Assembly (NCBI GenBank): GCA_020055645.1
Contig: CM034546.1
Coordinates: 135,057,875 to 135,121,874, forward strand
DNA: 64,000 bases
Source of the DNA: Tomocerus qinae
Taxonomy: Eukaryota; Arthropoda; Collembola; Entomobryomorpha; Tomoceridae
Reading direction: 5' to 3'
A program made the position numbers and the translations under genes. This document shows positions 1-10,886 of the stretch, one piece after another. Under the pieces are notes generated by a model. That model searched no databases. It was not told the origin of the DNA and saw only the letters and a list, made by a program, of their open reading frames with translations. Within the stretch, counting starts at the first letter, position 1, and each line of letters begins with the position of its first letter.

Positions 1-2100
1 TTGCCAGAGAAGTAATTCCATCTAAGTAGTCGGCTCCGCGGACAGCCGAAGCAGGAATAATTAATCTACCAAACAACATCACGCAATCAAGTCAAATCAA
101 TAGTCAAGTACAGTCAATATTGTATACTACAGAACATGAACATGAAAATAGAGTTATACAATGGACATAGCTATCATACACAGACTGAGTAAACCTTTGC
201 TTTGATAAAACACATGTACATATACTAACAATTATTTGTCAACCTATAATAATTTTCTAATTAAATTAGCGTTGTAAATAAATAATACATACGTACATAA
301 GCTGGTCATCCTTAGAACTTAGTCTTGCAGCATTAATAATTTCAGACGGAAAACTCTGAAAAAAGGGAACAGAATATCGTTTTGATTCAATACAACTAAA
401 ATCTTTAAGGTTTACACTAGGGAACAAAAAAGAACCTTTTTGCCTATTTTATAAAACAGGTAGGAGTAAGTTTTTAAAAAAGCAGTCCGGTTTGATGTAG
501 CAGCGTGCCCCATTTACTTCCTTTACATGTAAATAAGATAAAAAGGACTACTTTTTTGTAAAAAACCTTTTAAATTTTTATGTAAAAAAGGATTCCATTA
601 TCATCATAGAACTAGACTGAAAACCACATAATAATAAACCCCTTATATAGATGGGACACCAAGCGGCATTTATTGGCTACACTAAAGATACACACTATAT
701 ACGTTATAGTAATTATATCATTCGTAATTCCATCACAGGCCTCATAATGTACATATAATAATAATATTTATAAATAGATTGTAATTGTATATGCCCACCT
801 GGGATGTCATTTCTCTTCCATTTTTGTTTACCAAATGTCATCTCATGTATACCTCGCAGGACTCTACTACGAATTGTAACGAAAATATTTGATATATAAC
901 AATTGTTACTGATGAATAAATAATAAAGAACAGGTGCTAAAAGTAAATACGGAGGAAGTATTCAGTAATCAACGGAGTGACAACTCTATTGAAAATTGTC
1001 GAAATTAAGTTGTTACTGTAGCATGACTGAAAGTAAATAGCACCTTTTGTGATGTAGCTGCAGAAATAATTGGAATATGCATTTAGTACTATTTGATTTG
1101 TTCAGTTTGCTTAAACCTATAACCAAGGTTGACAATACAGTGCATTTGAGCTTCATGGGGTTTTGTGTCTCTAGTAATTTGCAAGCAATAAATATATCCG
1201 TACATATGAACAATGGTTAAAAATACTGTAAAAGACCACAAGTGACAAAGAAATGCATGCTATAACATCTGCGTTAAATTTATAAAAACTTGTAATTATA
1301 TAGTTAATAATTTAATTAAAATGGGGAAAACTAAATCGTTTTGTCATCTTATAAAATTTAGCCCTGTCAACTTGAACCCTGGTCATGCATACTATTCATG
1401 TGACTCCTCATGCTTATTTGCTAAGATAAAATGTGTTGGGTACATGGGACACAGTACATAGGCATTGTTGTCATTTTTATTGATTGAAATGACCTGTCAA
1501 AAGAAGAGATGGTGAAATAACTTGCTTCGTTTTCAAATACATTAATTGGTGTTTAATGCTAGCGCGGACAGTAATGCAAAAATTAGTACTTCACATTAAT
1601 CAAGCAACAAACGCAGTAAACGATTAAGCTCATTAACACCGAAATGGAAATGAATTTAGCTTCGATTTATAGTGCTATTCCGCTTTAACTAGATTTCTGT
1701 TACACAGATTGAGAGTCGTGTGAAGTGTTTAAAATGAATTATCTAGTTAAGCCTTCAGAATTCATATAATATTAAAATGGGATATATTTTATTTACAAAG
1801 TTTCCCACCCATTAATCAAAGCTCTCCAAACACATGATGCATACTATTATAGCATATCTAATATATTTTTGCCGTTTCATTCAGTGACTTGTCCATTTAA
1901 GTGTTTGATAATTACATTTCTATGTATCGTTATAATGCAATTATCCGTTATTCAAAATTCGAAATATATTTCTGTGCATGAACAATGTGAATTACAAATT
2001 ACAATCTTACAAATAAATGATGTGAGGGAAATCAACGCAAGTTCTACATAAACGCTTTGTACCTATTGGTCTATGTCTCAAAAATATCAAACTATTCAAT
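1..2100. other. Intergenic, AT-rich
   Basis: No gene could be supported on either strand. The stretch holds short random reading frames and one degenerate MITE copy (listed separately). A frame at 1869-2051 encodes a hydrophobic segment but is out of phase with the receptor gene that follows, with no convincing splice link. Confidence 0.6.
418..597 (+). mobile_element. Degenerate hAT-type MITE (family A, copy 1)
   Basis: It starts with GGAACAAAAAAG and shares the core word GATGTAGCAGCGTGCCCCAT with copies at 30134, 55306 and 56584. Like them it is A/T-run rich and roughly palindromic. The right end is decayed and no target-site duplication could be seen, so boundaries are approximate. It has no coding capacity. 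Confidence 0.65.
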
Positions 2101-4128
2101 ATGGAATTAGCGACCGAATTGTCCTCGTGGATAGACACGTATGCCTCATGTCAAGTGCACGTACTGATGGACGATTCGAATTTGATGCAGTTCCCAAGCA
2201 ATAATAAATCTCCATTAATGTTAATGAACAGTTCTAACATTCGGGACGATCGTATATTCCATTACAGAACAAATAGTAACAAACGCCTGCTGCTATCGCA
2301 AAAATTTCTTTTGTGTTTAGCCTACGTATTTTACAATTTAACGGAAGTCAATTTTAAGCAATCGCACCTAGTTTTGGAAAATTTAAACAGGAATGTTTAT
2401 TTCATAAGTATGGTCAGTTTCCCTCAATCTCAAACTTCGGTGAAAGAAGAAATGATACAATATTATGAATTCCATTCCAAGTGCTTGAATATGAAATGGA
2501 TTTTCGTTTATTTAGATCAACCAAATGTTGAGAGTCATTGCTATTGGTGTGGTGGAAACCGTCACAGTTTTGATAATCTTCTTCCACTACCAGAAAATGT
2601 ATTTCTTTGGAAAAAGGCCATAGATATGCATTTGGACACTACAACCAAAAAAATTTCAAACGTGCCCTACATAGTCTGTGGACAAACAAATCAAGTCTCC
2701 TCAAATATAATTAAATCATTTACACAATTCCAAATATCACAAAACTTTTTCCCACTAATTTATTCTATGGCTTTAGAAAATTCTATTAATTGGACAGCAA
2801 AAGGAGTGGATTATTATGATTATGTACTGACTGACATTCCTCCGCACCCTTTAATATGTCCTGAAAGTAAATGGACAGAAACAAATACAGATTTTATCAC
2901 AATTGGAATAGACTGCTATAATTTTGTAACCTGTGATGGGCTTTACATTCGAAACAATTTAAATGCGGGTGAATTTCTGCATCCCTGGGACAATGAAGTA
3001 TGGTTTGGAATTGTTTCATCATTTATCATGTTGAATTTACTATTTAAAGTTTATTTAAAGGACAAAGTATCACTACCACCGTTTGTTGACATCGTTGCTA
3101 TTCTTTTGGATCAACCAAGTCGTCTTTGGACTCGTGTAGATTATTTTATTCTTTCGATTTCATCATGGCTTTTGATGGGTGTTATTCTTAGTAATTTCTA
3201 TAAAGGGATAGCTACATCAGATTTAACTGTCCCCAAAAAAATTACGTATTTAAAATCTTTTGAAGAACTCTATAACCTTAATTTTACAATTTACACACCT
3301 GGAATATCAGAATTTGATTTGCAGGCCGGAGTAATGTCTATGGATCCATTACTTCGCTTTATATCTAAACTTAAATTGGGAGTTCGAATGACATCGTTCT
3401 TAGGATTCGACTGGGAAACTTATAAAGGCTTACATGACAATGTCAATTTGACCAAGTTGGCTTTGGGGCTCAGAAAAATGCCAGATCGAGGTTTTCAGAA
3501 AAATATGTCAACATGTGACAAAATTGCCTACGCAGATTTACTGGAAAACATTGACGATTTTCTTCAGATCACTCCAAAACCAATTAGGGAGTATCACAAG
3601 AAAGGAAATCGTTTGTACTATTACAAACGAGGGTCAGAATGCCTATTGCCCCAAAATGCAATGTGGACACTTCAAAATATGGTAGAATTAGGTATAAAAA
3701 CAAGGTTGACATCTTTATTTCACTCAGGAATTTATCACAAAATGAAGAACAGTATCCGCCGTATCAAACAAAAACGTTTGAAGAAGTACTTTAACAACAA
3801 AAGCACGAATTCGAGTAAAACGCATGCATTCTTTGTTTCCGTTGAAAATCTTATGAATAATAATCCCACTGTGGCCTTACCTCTGGATTCAAATTTGGTT
3901 TTTGTTTTTTACCTATACTTCTTCTATTGTCTTTTTGGGAGTGTTATTTTTATTGCGGAAAATTGTTTTCAATTTGGTTTTGGACTAACTAAAAATAGTA
4001 GAGCCACCATTGTTGTAGGTGGTTCTAAGTGCATTCAAGTTCAAGTTCCAATGCCTAGCTCATGGAAAGGCAAAAATAAACTAAAACGTCAATCGCAACA
4101 GCTTCTTGTTAATCACTTCAAGTTTTAA
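2101..4128 (+). CDS. Divergent ionotropic-receptor-like protein (copy 1 of the CYWCGG group)
   Basis: The product is a 675-residue, single-exon protein with the layout of an arthropod ionotropic receptor (IR), a chemosensory relative of glutamate-gated channels at the plasma membrane. Extracellular segment S1 covers roughly residues 1-295. M1 begins near 297, a pore-like stretch ends in LLDQPSRLW, M2 lies near 347-368, S2 runs to about 600, and M3 is near 602-628. A HCYWCGG motif sits near residue 147 and DCYNFVTCDG near 270. Both are shared with the genes at 5961, 10887 and 31406. The start is fixed by alignment of all four (M-E-x-x-x-x-L-x-x-W). No signal peptide is visible at that start, which is odd for an IR. 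Closest paralogue is the next gene. The ligand cannot be inferred. Confidence 0.85.
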   Translation: MELATELSSWIDTYASCQVHVLMDDSNLMQFPSNNKSPLMLMNSSNIRDDRIFHYRTNSNKRLLLSQKFLLCLAYVFYNLTEVNFKQSHLVLENLNRNVYFISMVSFPQSQTSVKEEMIQYYEFHSKCLNMKWIFVYLDQPNVESHCYWCGGNRHSFDNLLPLPENVFLWKKAIDMHLDTTTKKISNVPYIVCGQTNQVSSNIIKSFTQFQISQNFFPLIYSMALENSINWTAKGVDYYDYVLTDIPPHPLICPESKWTETNTDFITIGIDCYNFVTCDGLYIRNNLNAGEFLHPWDNEVWFGIVSSFIMLNLLFKVYLKDKVSLPPFVDIVAILLDQPSRLWTRVDYFILSISSWLLMGVILSNFYKGIATSDLTVPKKITYLKSFEELYNLNFTIYTPGISEFDLQAGVMSMDPLLRFISKLKLGVRMTSFLGFDWETYKGLHDNVNLTKLALGLRKMPDRGFQKNMSTCDKIAYADLLENIDDFLQITPKPIREYHKKGNRLYYYKRGSECLLPQNAMWTLQNMVELGIKTRLTSLFHSGIYHKMKNSIRRIKQKRLKKYFNNKSTNSSKTHAFFVSVENLMNNNPTVALPLDSNLVFVFYLYFFYCLFGSVIFIAENCFQFGFGLTKNSRATIVVGGSKCIQVQVPMPSSWKGKNKLKRQSQQLLVNHFKF

Positions 4129-5960
4129 AAAATTTACTTGTGTAGTAATGTTCCAGATTTTCAAACTACTAGAAACTAATTTTGTTCCCTAAAGGTAGAA
4201 ACTTAATTATTAATTTAGTGACATTTTAATAATTTTATGGGAAAATTTTTGCGTACATAGCATTTTTAGCTACTTTCATTCTCACAATTAGTAAATAATA
4301 TAATACTTATAGGGTACCAATCTATCAATTAAATGACCGTTTTGTGTTTGTGGCTATGCAAAAGGCTATAGTATGCAATGTATAAATACAATAGGTAGAC
4401 CAATAAATTCTTATACGGTTTTGGAAAATCAAAACTCAACCTTTGATTTTATTTTTCCGTTTAAGCATCTTTTTCACGATTGACTGTAACGCCCAATAAA
4501 TTTAAAATTTAGGTTATTATTATTCAGCTTATAATAGTAAGCATGCAAAGGTTTATAGAATTCCAATTTTCCCGATCCCAATTTGGTTTGTAAATGATCT
4601 AAGCAATACTCACTGCACTCTATTTATTTTAGTAATTTTATTCGCTTCTAATTTCATGAAAAGTGGGTCAACCATGAGTTATAACTTTATAAGGTAGTAA
4701 TTTAATAATTTCACATAATATCTATTAATAATATTTGGTTGATAGTGATCTTCCTAACATAATTACAAATTCCTAATTTAAATAATTGTCACTAATAAGA
4801 CTCAGAAGCAACCCAGCCATTTTGGCTAGGTGGAGTACTCAGTCGTCTGGCTAATCAATGTGTGTTTCCACTGCCAGTTCGATTCTTTGGCTGGGTGAAA
4901 TGGCCGAGGGCTGTTTAAAGGCGAGTGTTTGATTTCTAAATGTGGAATTAAGACAAAGGTTAAGCACGAACCCGCAATTACAAGGGCCATCACATGGATA
5001 CGTCGCTGATAACTCGACAGTAGCTTGGATAACCTGTCTTTGCTGGGCTAGTAGACTTCCGATAACAGTCCCACAACAGTGGCTAGTAAATGACAGCCTT
5101 AGGCTTGTCATTAATTAACAACAATACCAGTGTCGAGGGAGTTGGCAATAGGCCCGGAATGAGGCCTGCGCCCAGTACTATCATTTTGTAGTGAGGCAGT
5201 ACACCCCATATAACATACATACAAGACTTAGAAGCACTAACTGAATAAAATATCCAATATATTTAAGGATTTAATGAGAATAATAATGCAACATTTCTTT
5301 TCTACCTAACAATGTTAGGATGATGTAATTTAATTTCGGAGATAACGAAGTATATACTTGGAACAAAAAGTATATCATTAAAATGCCTCCAAACCTTCCA
5401 TCTCAGATACAAATCCATAAACGGCTTGGGAAAAGTGCATGTCAAAATTACTAATTGTAGTATTAAAATTGAATCATTGAGAAAGCGTAAGGGCTCTTAT
5501 TGTCATACATTTTTTACCATTTTCCCATTCATGCGTCATTCGTTGAATCTGCTTTAAGTGTATTTTTAGATAAAGTGGACAGAAAATTACTCAAATGATT
5601 CATATTTAATGTACCAAGGAAATAATGGCCCTAATTGCATCGACGATTAAATTAAAATTTAATCAATAAATAAAACATGAAGTCTATATATTTTATTCGA
5701 CCACTGCAATTGACAAAGTTTTAGTCTAACGTTGGGTAATCACCTATTCTTTTAGCAAGATTAATTAAATTTGCTAACTAAATTTCATTTTTAGCATAAT
5801 ATTAAGTTTTTCGATTTCCAATGTCCGTCTTTAAACTACCTAAAAAATTTAGGTTGGTTAAGATCTACCGATACCTTTAAATATGCATACAACGTTGAGT
5901 TTTGTTTGATTTTAAATAGTTCGTTTCAATATCAAAACCGCAAAAGTAGAAAAAGTAAAC
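4129..5960. other. Intergenic between two receptor paralogues
   Basis: AT-rich apart from a more GC-rich block at about 4805-5215, listed separately as a SINE-like element. No other gene was recognised. Confidence 0.6.
4812..5215 (+). mobile_element. SINE-like element with tRNA-like head
   Basis: The first 84 bases resemble a class II tRNA. The 5' end CCCAGCCA (4812-4819) pairs perfectly with TGGCTGGG (4888-4895). An A-box-like TGGCTAGGTGGA (about 4823-4834) and a B-box-like AGTTCGATTC (about 4876-4885) sit at normal spacing. The T-stem pairs poorly and the sequence continues as a non-tRNA, GC-richer tail to about 5215, which points to a tRNA-derived SINE, not a working tRNA. The middle resembles serine-tRNA (GCT) sequences, a weak inference. 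End boundary is approximate, and only one copy is in this window. Confidence 0.5.
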
Positions 5961-7898
5961 ATGGAGTCATTAAGTCATCTTTCTTCATGGCTCGACGCAT
6001 TTTCCAGATGTCATGTGTACGTATTCATGGAAAACAAGAATTTAAAAGGCTTGAAAACTTCAATTAACCAATTTCCATTAATACTAATTAACAGTTCAAA
6101 CCTTCGAGAAGAGCATATTCTCTATGACAGAGAAAATAATAACAAACATCTGCTGCTATCACAAAAATATCTTTTATGTTTAGCCTACATATTTTACAAT
6201 TTAACCGAAGTCAATTTTAAAGAAACGCACCCAATTTTACAAAATTTTCACTGGGAAGTTTATTTCATAAGTATGGTCAGTTTTCCTCAGTCTCATATAT
6301 CAGTGAAAGAAGAAATGATACAATATTATGAATTATATTGTAAATGTTTACGAAAGCATTGGATTTTTGTTTATTTGGATCAAACAAATGTGGACAGTCA
6401 TTGCTATTGGTGTGGAGGAAAACGCCACAGCTTTATTAAACTTTCTCTATTACCAGAAAATGTATTTTTGTGGAAAAAAGCCATCGGTCTGCATTTGGAC
6501 ACTACAACCAAACAAATTTCAAAAGTACCCTACATAATATGTGGACAAACAAATGAAGTCTCTTCATACATAATTAAATCATTTACACAATTACAAATAT
6601 CTCAGGATTTTTTCCCAATAATTTATTCTATGGCATTAGAAAATTCTATTAATTGGACAGCAAAAGGAGTAGATTATTATGATTATGTTTTGGTAGACAT
6701 TTCCCCGCATCCTCTAATATGTCCGGAAAGTCAATGGACAGAAACAAATACCGATTTTATCACATTTGGAATAGACTGCTATAATTTTGTAACCTGTGAT
6801 GGGATTCATATTGGAAACAATTTAAGTGCCGGTGATTTTCTGCATCCCTGGGACAATGAAGTTTGGTTTTTTATTTTTTCATCATTTATTATGGTGAATT
6901 TACTATTGAAGATTTATTTGGAAAGAAAGTGGTCATCGTCACTATTTTTTGAAACTATTGCTATTCTTTTGGATCAGCCAAGTCGTCTTTGGACTCGCGT
7001 AGATTATTTTATTCTTTCGATTTCACCATGGCTTTTGATGGGCGTTATTCTTAGTAATTTCTATAAAGGAATTGCTACATCAGATTTAACGCTGCCAAAG
7101 AAAATCATCTACTTGAGGACTTTTAAAGAACTTTACGATCTTAATTTTACAATTTACACACCAGGAATATCAGAATTCGATCAACAGTCCGGTGGAATTT
7201 CTTTAGATCCTTCATATCGCGTTTTATCTTCACTTAAATTGGGAGTTCGAATGACAGCTTTCTTAAATCAATTTGATTGGGAAACTTATAAAGGATTGCA
7301 TGATAATGTAAATTTGACCAAATTGGCTTTAGGGCTCAGAAAGATGCCAGATCGAGGGTTTCGGAATAATATATCAACATGTAATAAAATTGCTTACGCC
7401 GATCTACTGGAAAATATTGACGACTTTATTCAATTTACACCGAAGCCAATTACGGAAGGTACGAAAAGTGTAAAGCGCTTATACCATTACAAACCAGGGT
7501 CAGAATGCCTGTTGCCTCAAAATACAATGTGGACACTTCAAAATATGGTAGAATTGGGTATCAAAACAAAGTTGACTTCTTTATTTCACTCAGGAATTTA
7601 TACCAAAATCAAAGATCGTTTTCGTATAAATTACAACCATTTCAAACGAAATTCGAGTCAAAACCTTGGAATGGAAATCTTGGCTTCAAAAGACAATATA
7701 GTAAATTCGGTTGTCGCTTTACCACTGTCATCAAACCTAATTTATGTAATGGGGTTATATTTATTTAATTGCACTTGCGCTATGGTTATTTTTATAGTCG
7801 AAAAGTCACATTTATGGATGTTTAATTTAGCATCATCGCTTTACGATTCAGTAAGTTTAAATATTAGAAACAGTATTGCACGAAATTTTGGATATTAG
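5961..7898 (+). CDS. Divergent ionotropic-receptor-like protein (copy 2 of the CYWCGG group)
   Basis: A 645-residue single-exon paralogue of the gene at 2101, clearly its nearest relative: long stretches around the pore and M2 are almost identical (for example LLDQPSRLWTRVDYFILSIS). The IR layout is kept, with M1 near residue 297, M2 near 347-368 and M3 near 594-615. HCYWCGG lies near residue 147 and DCYNFVTCDG near 271. The start ATG matches the other three paralogues and follows a purine-rich leader; no signal peptide is visible. The C-terminal tail after M3 differs from copy 1 and is shorter. The two genes are in direct tandem, consistent with local duplication. Probably a chemoreceptor subunit; ligand unknown. 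Confidence 0.85.
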   Translation: MESLSHLSSWLDAFSRCHVYVFMENKNLKGLKTSINQFPLILINSSNLREEHILYDRENNNKHLLLSQKYLLCLAYIFYNLTEVNFKETHPILQNFHWEVYFISMVSFPQSHISVKEEMIQYYELYCKCLRKHWIFVYLDQTNVDSHCYWCGGKRHSFIKLSLLPENVFLWKKAIGLHLDTTTKQISKVPYIICGQTNEVSSYIIKSFTQLQISQDFFPIIYSMALENSINWTAKGVDYYDYVLVDISPHPLICPESQWTETNTDFITFGIDCYNFVTCDGIHIGNNLSAGDFLHPWDNEVWFFIFSSFIMVNLLLKIYLERKWSSSLFFETIAILLDQPSRLWTRVDYFILSISPWLLMGVILSNFYKGIATSDLTLPKKIIYLRTFKELYDLNFTIYTPGISEFDQQSGGISLDPSYRVLSSLKLGVRMTAFLNQFDWETYKGLHDNVNLTKLALGLRKMPDRGFRNNISTCNKIAYADLLENIDDFIQFTPKPITEGTKSVKRLYHYKPGSECLLPQNTMWTLQNMVELGIKTKLTSLFHSGIYTKIKDRFRINYNHFKRNSSQNLGMEILASKDNIVNSVVALPLSSNLIYVMGLYLFNCTCAMVIFIVEKSHLWMFNLASSLYDSVSLNIRNSIARNFGY

Positions 7899-8530
7899 TG
7901 GCCAAAGATATTATTTGAAAACTGAAAAGAGCGGATTCTATTTTAAAAATTGTTTTCCTGGTGAAGTTCCCACCTTTGTCAGTCGCAAAGGTAATAAAAT
8001 AAACCATATTAAAATGAACTGCCATCAATAAATTTCTTTCATCAATGGTTCTCCATTTGATGTATATAAATTTTTAAATGACTTCGAAAACGGTCAGAGT
8101 CACTGAAAACTGATACAAATGCGACAAGATGACATAAATACCTTAAAGGCTACAGTTGCGTTAAATGTAAAAAAAATTTGAACATTCCCATAGAATGTCT
8201 CAAAAAGTCCTTTCTAGTGTGACCTTGTATGTTGAATTAAAATGTGTGTTAAAAACTACGTTATACTTTGTCGTTAACTTAAATGATGATAGTGATAAAA
8301 ATGAACATTTAGAGTTTACAATATAAACGCCTGCATTTATTTGTATTTTGATTTTACGAATGAAACTCAAATTTTGGATAGATAACACGTGATATAGCAT
8401 TTTAAACTATTGTTAATCGATGCATATAAAAAATAAAAGATTCGAATCCTTTGCTAGTAAAAATAACAAAGATTTCCAACATCTCGCTAATACAGTCGAT
8501 AGTAGTTATTGTTCAGCATAATGTGTTAAA
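7899..8530. other. Intergenic
   Basis: Lies between the 3' end of the receptor at 5961 and the 3' end of the cuticle-protein gene, which converge here. AT-rich; AATAAA-type signals occur near 7994 and 8029. No further gene seen. Confidence 0.6.
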
Positions 8531-9198
8531 TTAATAAGAAGAACGGGCTGGGGCAGCATAGCTGGATCTGATTGGGGCTGGTCCGTAGGAATCAGCAAGA
8601 CGCTCAACTGGGCGGGAAGCAGCTTCGGCATAAGCAGCTTTAAGTTCAGCGGGCATTTCCGGGGCGACTGGGAGATGGCTGCCAGTCACGTGGAATCCAG
8701 AAGCATCAGCAACGTAGTTTGTGGTGATGACTTGGCCGTCAGGGGCGGTGTAGCTGTAAGATCCGCTCTTCTTGATTTCTTGGTTGGTCTTGATCTGATT
8801 GCCATATCCATCATCGATGATACGTTCAGCTCCGGTAACAACCTGGGTATCTTCTTGGGCCTTGATTCCATTTCCGGTTTCGAATCTACACAATTAGAAA
8901 AAATTTAATTTTACTTCCTTAGTCATGAGAAAATTTGAAAAGGGAAAATAAAAATTGCTTACTCAGAGTCAGCTCCGTTTTCTCTGATGTTCTGGTTGTA
9001 ACGGACAATTGGGATTGGTGTAGTGGAAACAAGGCTGGATCCGTAGCTGCGCATTGGAGCAGATTCGTAGTTGGCAGATGCAACTGCGGCGAAAAGAACC
9101 ATAGCCAAAACCTAAAAACAAAAATCGGATTATTTTTCAACTTTTGTAATTTTATTTTGCCATGGGAAAAAATCAAAATTTTAAATTACGGATTTCAT
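8531..9198 (-). CDS. Secreted cuticle protein, R&R chitin-binding type (three exons)
   Basis: Spliced model: exon 1 9198-9190 (ATG AAA TCC only), exon 2 9111-8963, exon 3 8885-8531. All junctions are GT-AG and keep frame, giving 170 residues. Residues 1-16 (MKSVLAMVLFAAVASA) are a clean signal peptide, and a very short first exon ending in the signal peptide is usual for arthropod cuticle genes. The Rebers-Riddiford region lies near residues 53-125 and includes ETGNGIKAQE, GSYSYTAPDG and ADASGFHVTGSHLP, closest to RR-1 proteins. The C-terminus is Ala/Pro/Ser-rich. By family knowledge it binds chitin in the cuticle. A TATA box lies about 100 bases upstream. Confidence 0.93.
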
Positions 9199-9298
9199 TT
9201 TGAAGTTTGTTTTATTGGGAGTGCGAGAGCAAGTTTTGTTTATTTTACTGCTGGAGAAGCTGTGAGTTGATTGATGCTGACAGATAGGAGATCTCTGG

Positions 9299-9306
9299 TA
9301 TTTATA
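9299..9306 (-). promoter_or_regulatory. TATA box of the cuticle-protein gene
   Basis: On the minus strand the sequence reads TATAAATA, about 100 bases upstream of the ATG at 9198. A TCAGCATC initiator-like word follows about 25 bases downstream. The spacing is standard for an arthropod cuticle gene. No other promoter assignment here is as clear. Confidence 0.65.
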
Positions 9307-9309
9307 CTT

Positions 9310-10886
9310 AATTTTCATCTGCCTTACCATTGGAATACATTCTTCAAGAAAATTTAAAAATAGAACTCTGTTTATCTTGTCGCGTATGTAATCCTTTTCC
9401 ATGGTCATGGAAAGGCAACCAACCCTTAGTAGTATTTGTATTGCAGACAGTTCATTTGCAAGTCAAAGTCCCATTTGGGTGAAGATAAATCCCAAGGGAA
9501 AAGGGTACACACATTGCTGATAATAGAATGCATTCCTAAACACAAAAGTATTGAGATATTTTATTACTGTCCTAAGTACCTAAAGGACAGAACTTTTCGA
9601 AGGGCAAATTGTTTTCCTTTCAAGTCATCATGCATCTGCATCATGTCAACTTTTACACAACGCATGTTGCATTGTGTTGGATGCAGAGAAGGAAACAATG
9701 GTCAACAAATGGTCTTCATTCAGATATTCTGTACATCTATTAGAGCTATGCTTACCAAGTATGAGACTCTATTGTTAACTCAGCAAGTGCTTTAGGTTCT
9801 GCTTAAACCAAGGGAGCTTTTTATTTTTCCCTAATGTAGTTTAACTTACAACTAGGTGTCTACAATAATTAGGCGTTTGTTAATTAACAAAAAATTATAA
9901 AGTTTCAAAATCTGTACTTTTGTTTGTACTATTTGTATCTATTTCTTAGTTCAATTTTATTTTTGATGAAAAATTTTCATATTTAAATTATAAATTAATT
10001 AAATGTAGTTTTCAGTTCCTACAAATGTTTATTTTATCATTGTAAAGCTACAACTTAGGTCACTCCTTTCAGGAGAATTTTGAATTTTTACAAAAATAAT
10101 TCCTGTATAAAGTGCAAGACTTGACCACTTCAGACAATGTCTTATTATTTGTTTTGTTCAATTTACTTTACCATTTAACGACAGTAAAGAACATCGGGTA
10201 AATACTTATGTATACCCAAAAATATCCATTTGATCAGTTTATTTCACATTTCAAAAGGAGTTGATTAGAAATAAAATTTTATGAAAAATATTTATAACAA
10301 TATTTATTTAATACTTATTCGTGGCATTTATTCATTCACCGCATCCAACGAAGCAAGTCAATCACATTTGACATTTTGACAGTATGTTGGTTTAAAACTG
10401 GGGTAAAATTCTTCATAAAATATCATTTGTCATTTTGTCATCACAGTTTATTTACTTGACTAGATATTTGCGATGTTGGCCAAAGAACCCTCAAGCCATT
10501 TAATGTCTTATAATATTCACTAAGTATTTAGAATTGGAAAGGCCTACTTTTATTACATTTTAGGTGTGTAGTCTTTGAAAATGTAACGGCAGGTTTGCTT
10601 GGAGCAAATATAGTCATAGTAAAGACGTAATCAGTATAACAAATACGTGATTAACTTTACGTAAAGAAAGTTAACTAATTTTAATAGTTTATTATCTAAA
10701 TATATAATTCAGACTAAATTATTCAAATAATAAAAGTATAACTAATAAACATAAACCAATTTACAGGTGAACGTTTTGTTAGTTTATTCATAATTAACTA
10801 GGAAAGTATGTGCATGATTTATACTTTCCTTAGTAACTATAGCGTTTAGGTATATATTTAAATCCAAAATATATTTCTTGATACTA
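9310..10886. other. Intergenic
   Basis: AT-rich, with no recognisable gene. The open frame at 9436-9795 begins with TTG, matches no family and has no flanking splice logic, so it is not called. Confidence 0.55.

Noticed and set aside
1869-2051. A hydrophobic 60-codon frame upstream of the first receptor as a missing signal-peptide exon
   Set aside because: It is out of phase with the receptor, there is no convincing donor/acceptor pair, and the other three paralogues show nothing similar.
4812-4895. Functional serine tRNA gene
   Set aside because: Acceptor ends pair, but the T-stem and anticodon stem pair poorly, and GC-richer repeat-like sequence continues downstream.
8675-9270. Several plus-strand frames over the cuticle gene
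   Set aside because: Shadows of the minus-strand cuticle exons, which have clear family motifs and splice sites.
9436-9795. 119-codon plus-strand frame
   Set aside because: Starts with TTG, no family resemblance, no splice logic, cysteine-rich chance composition.
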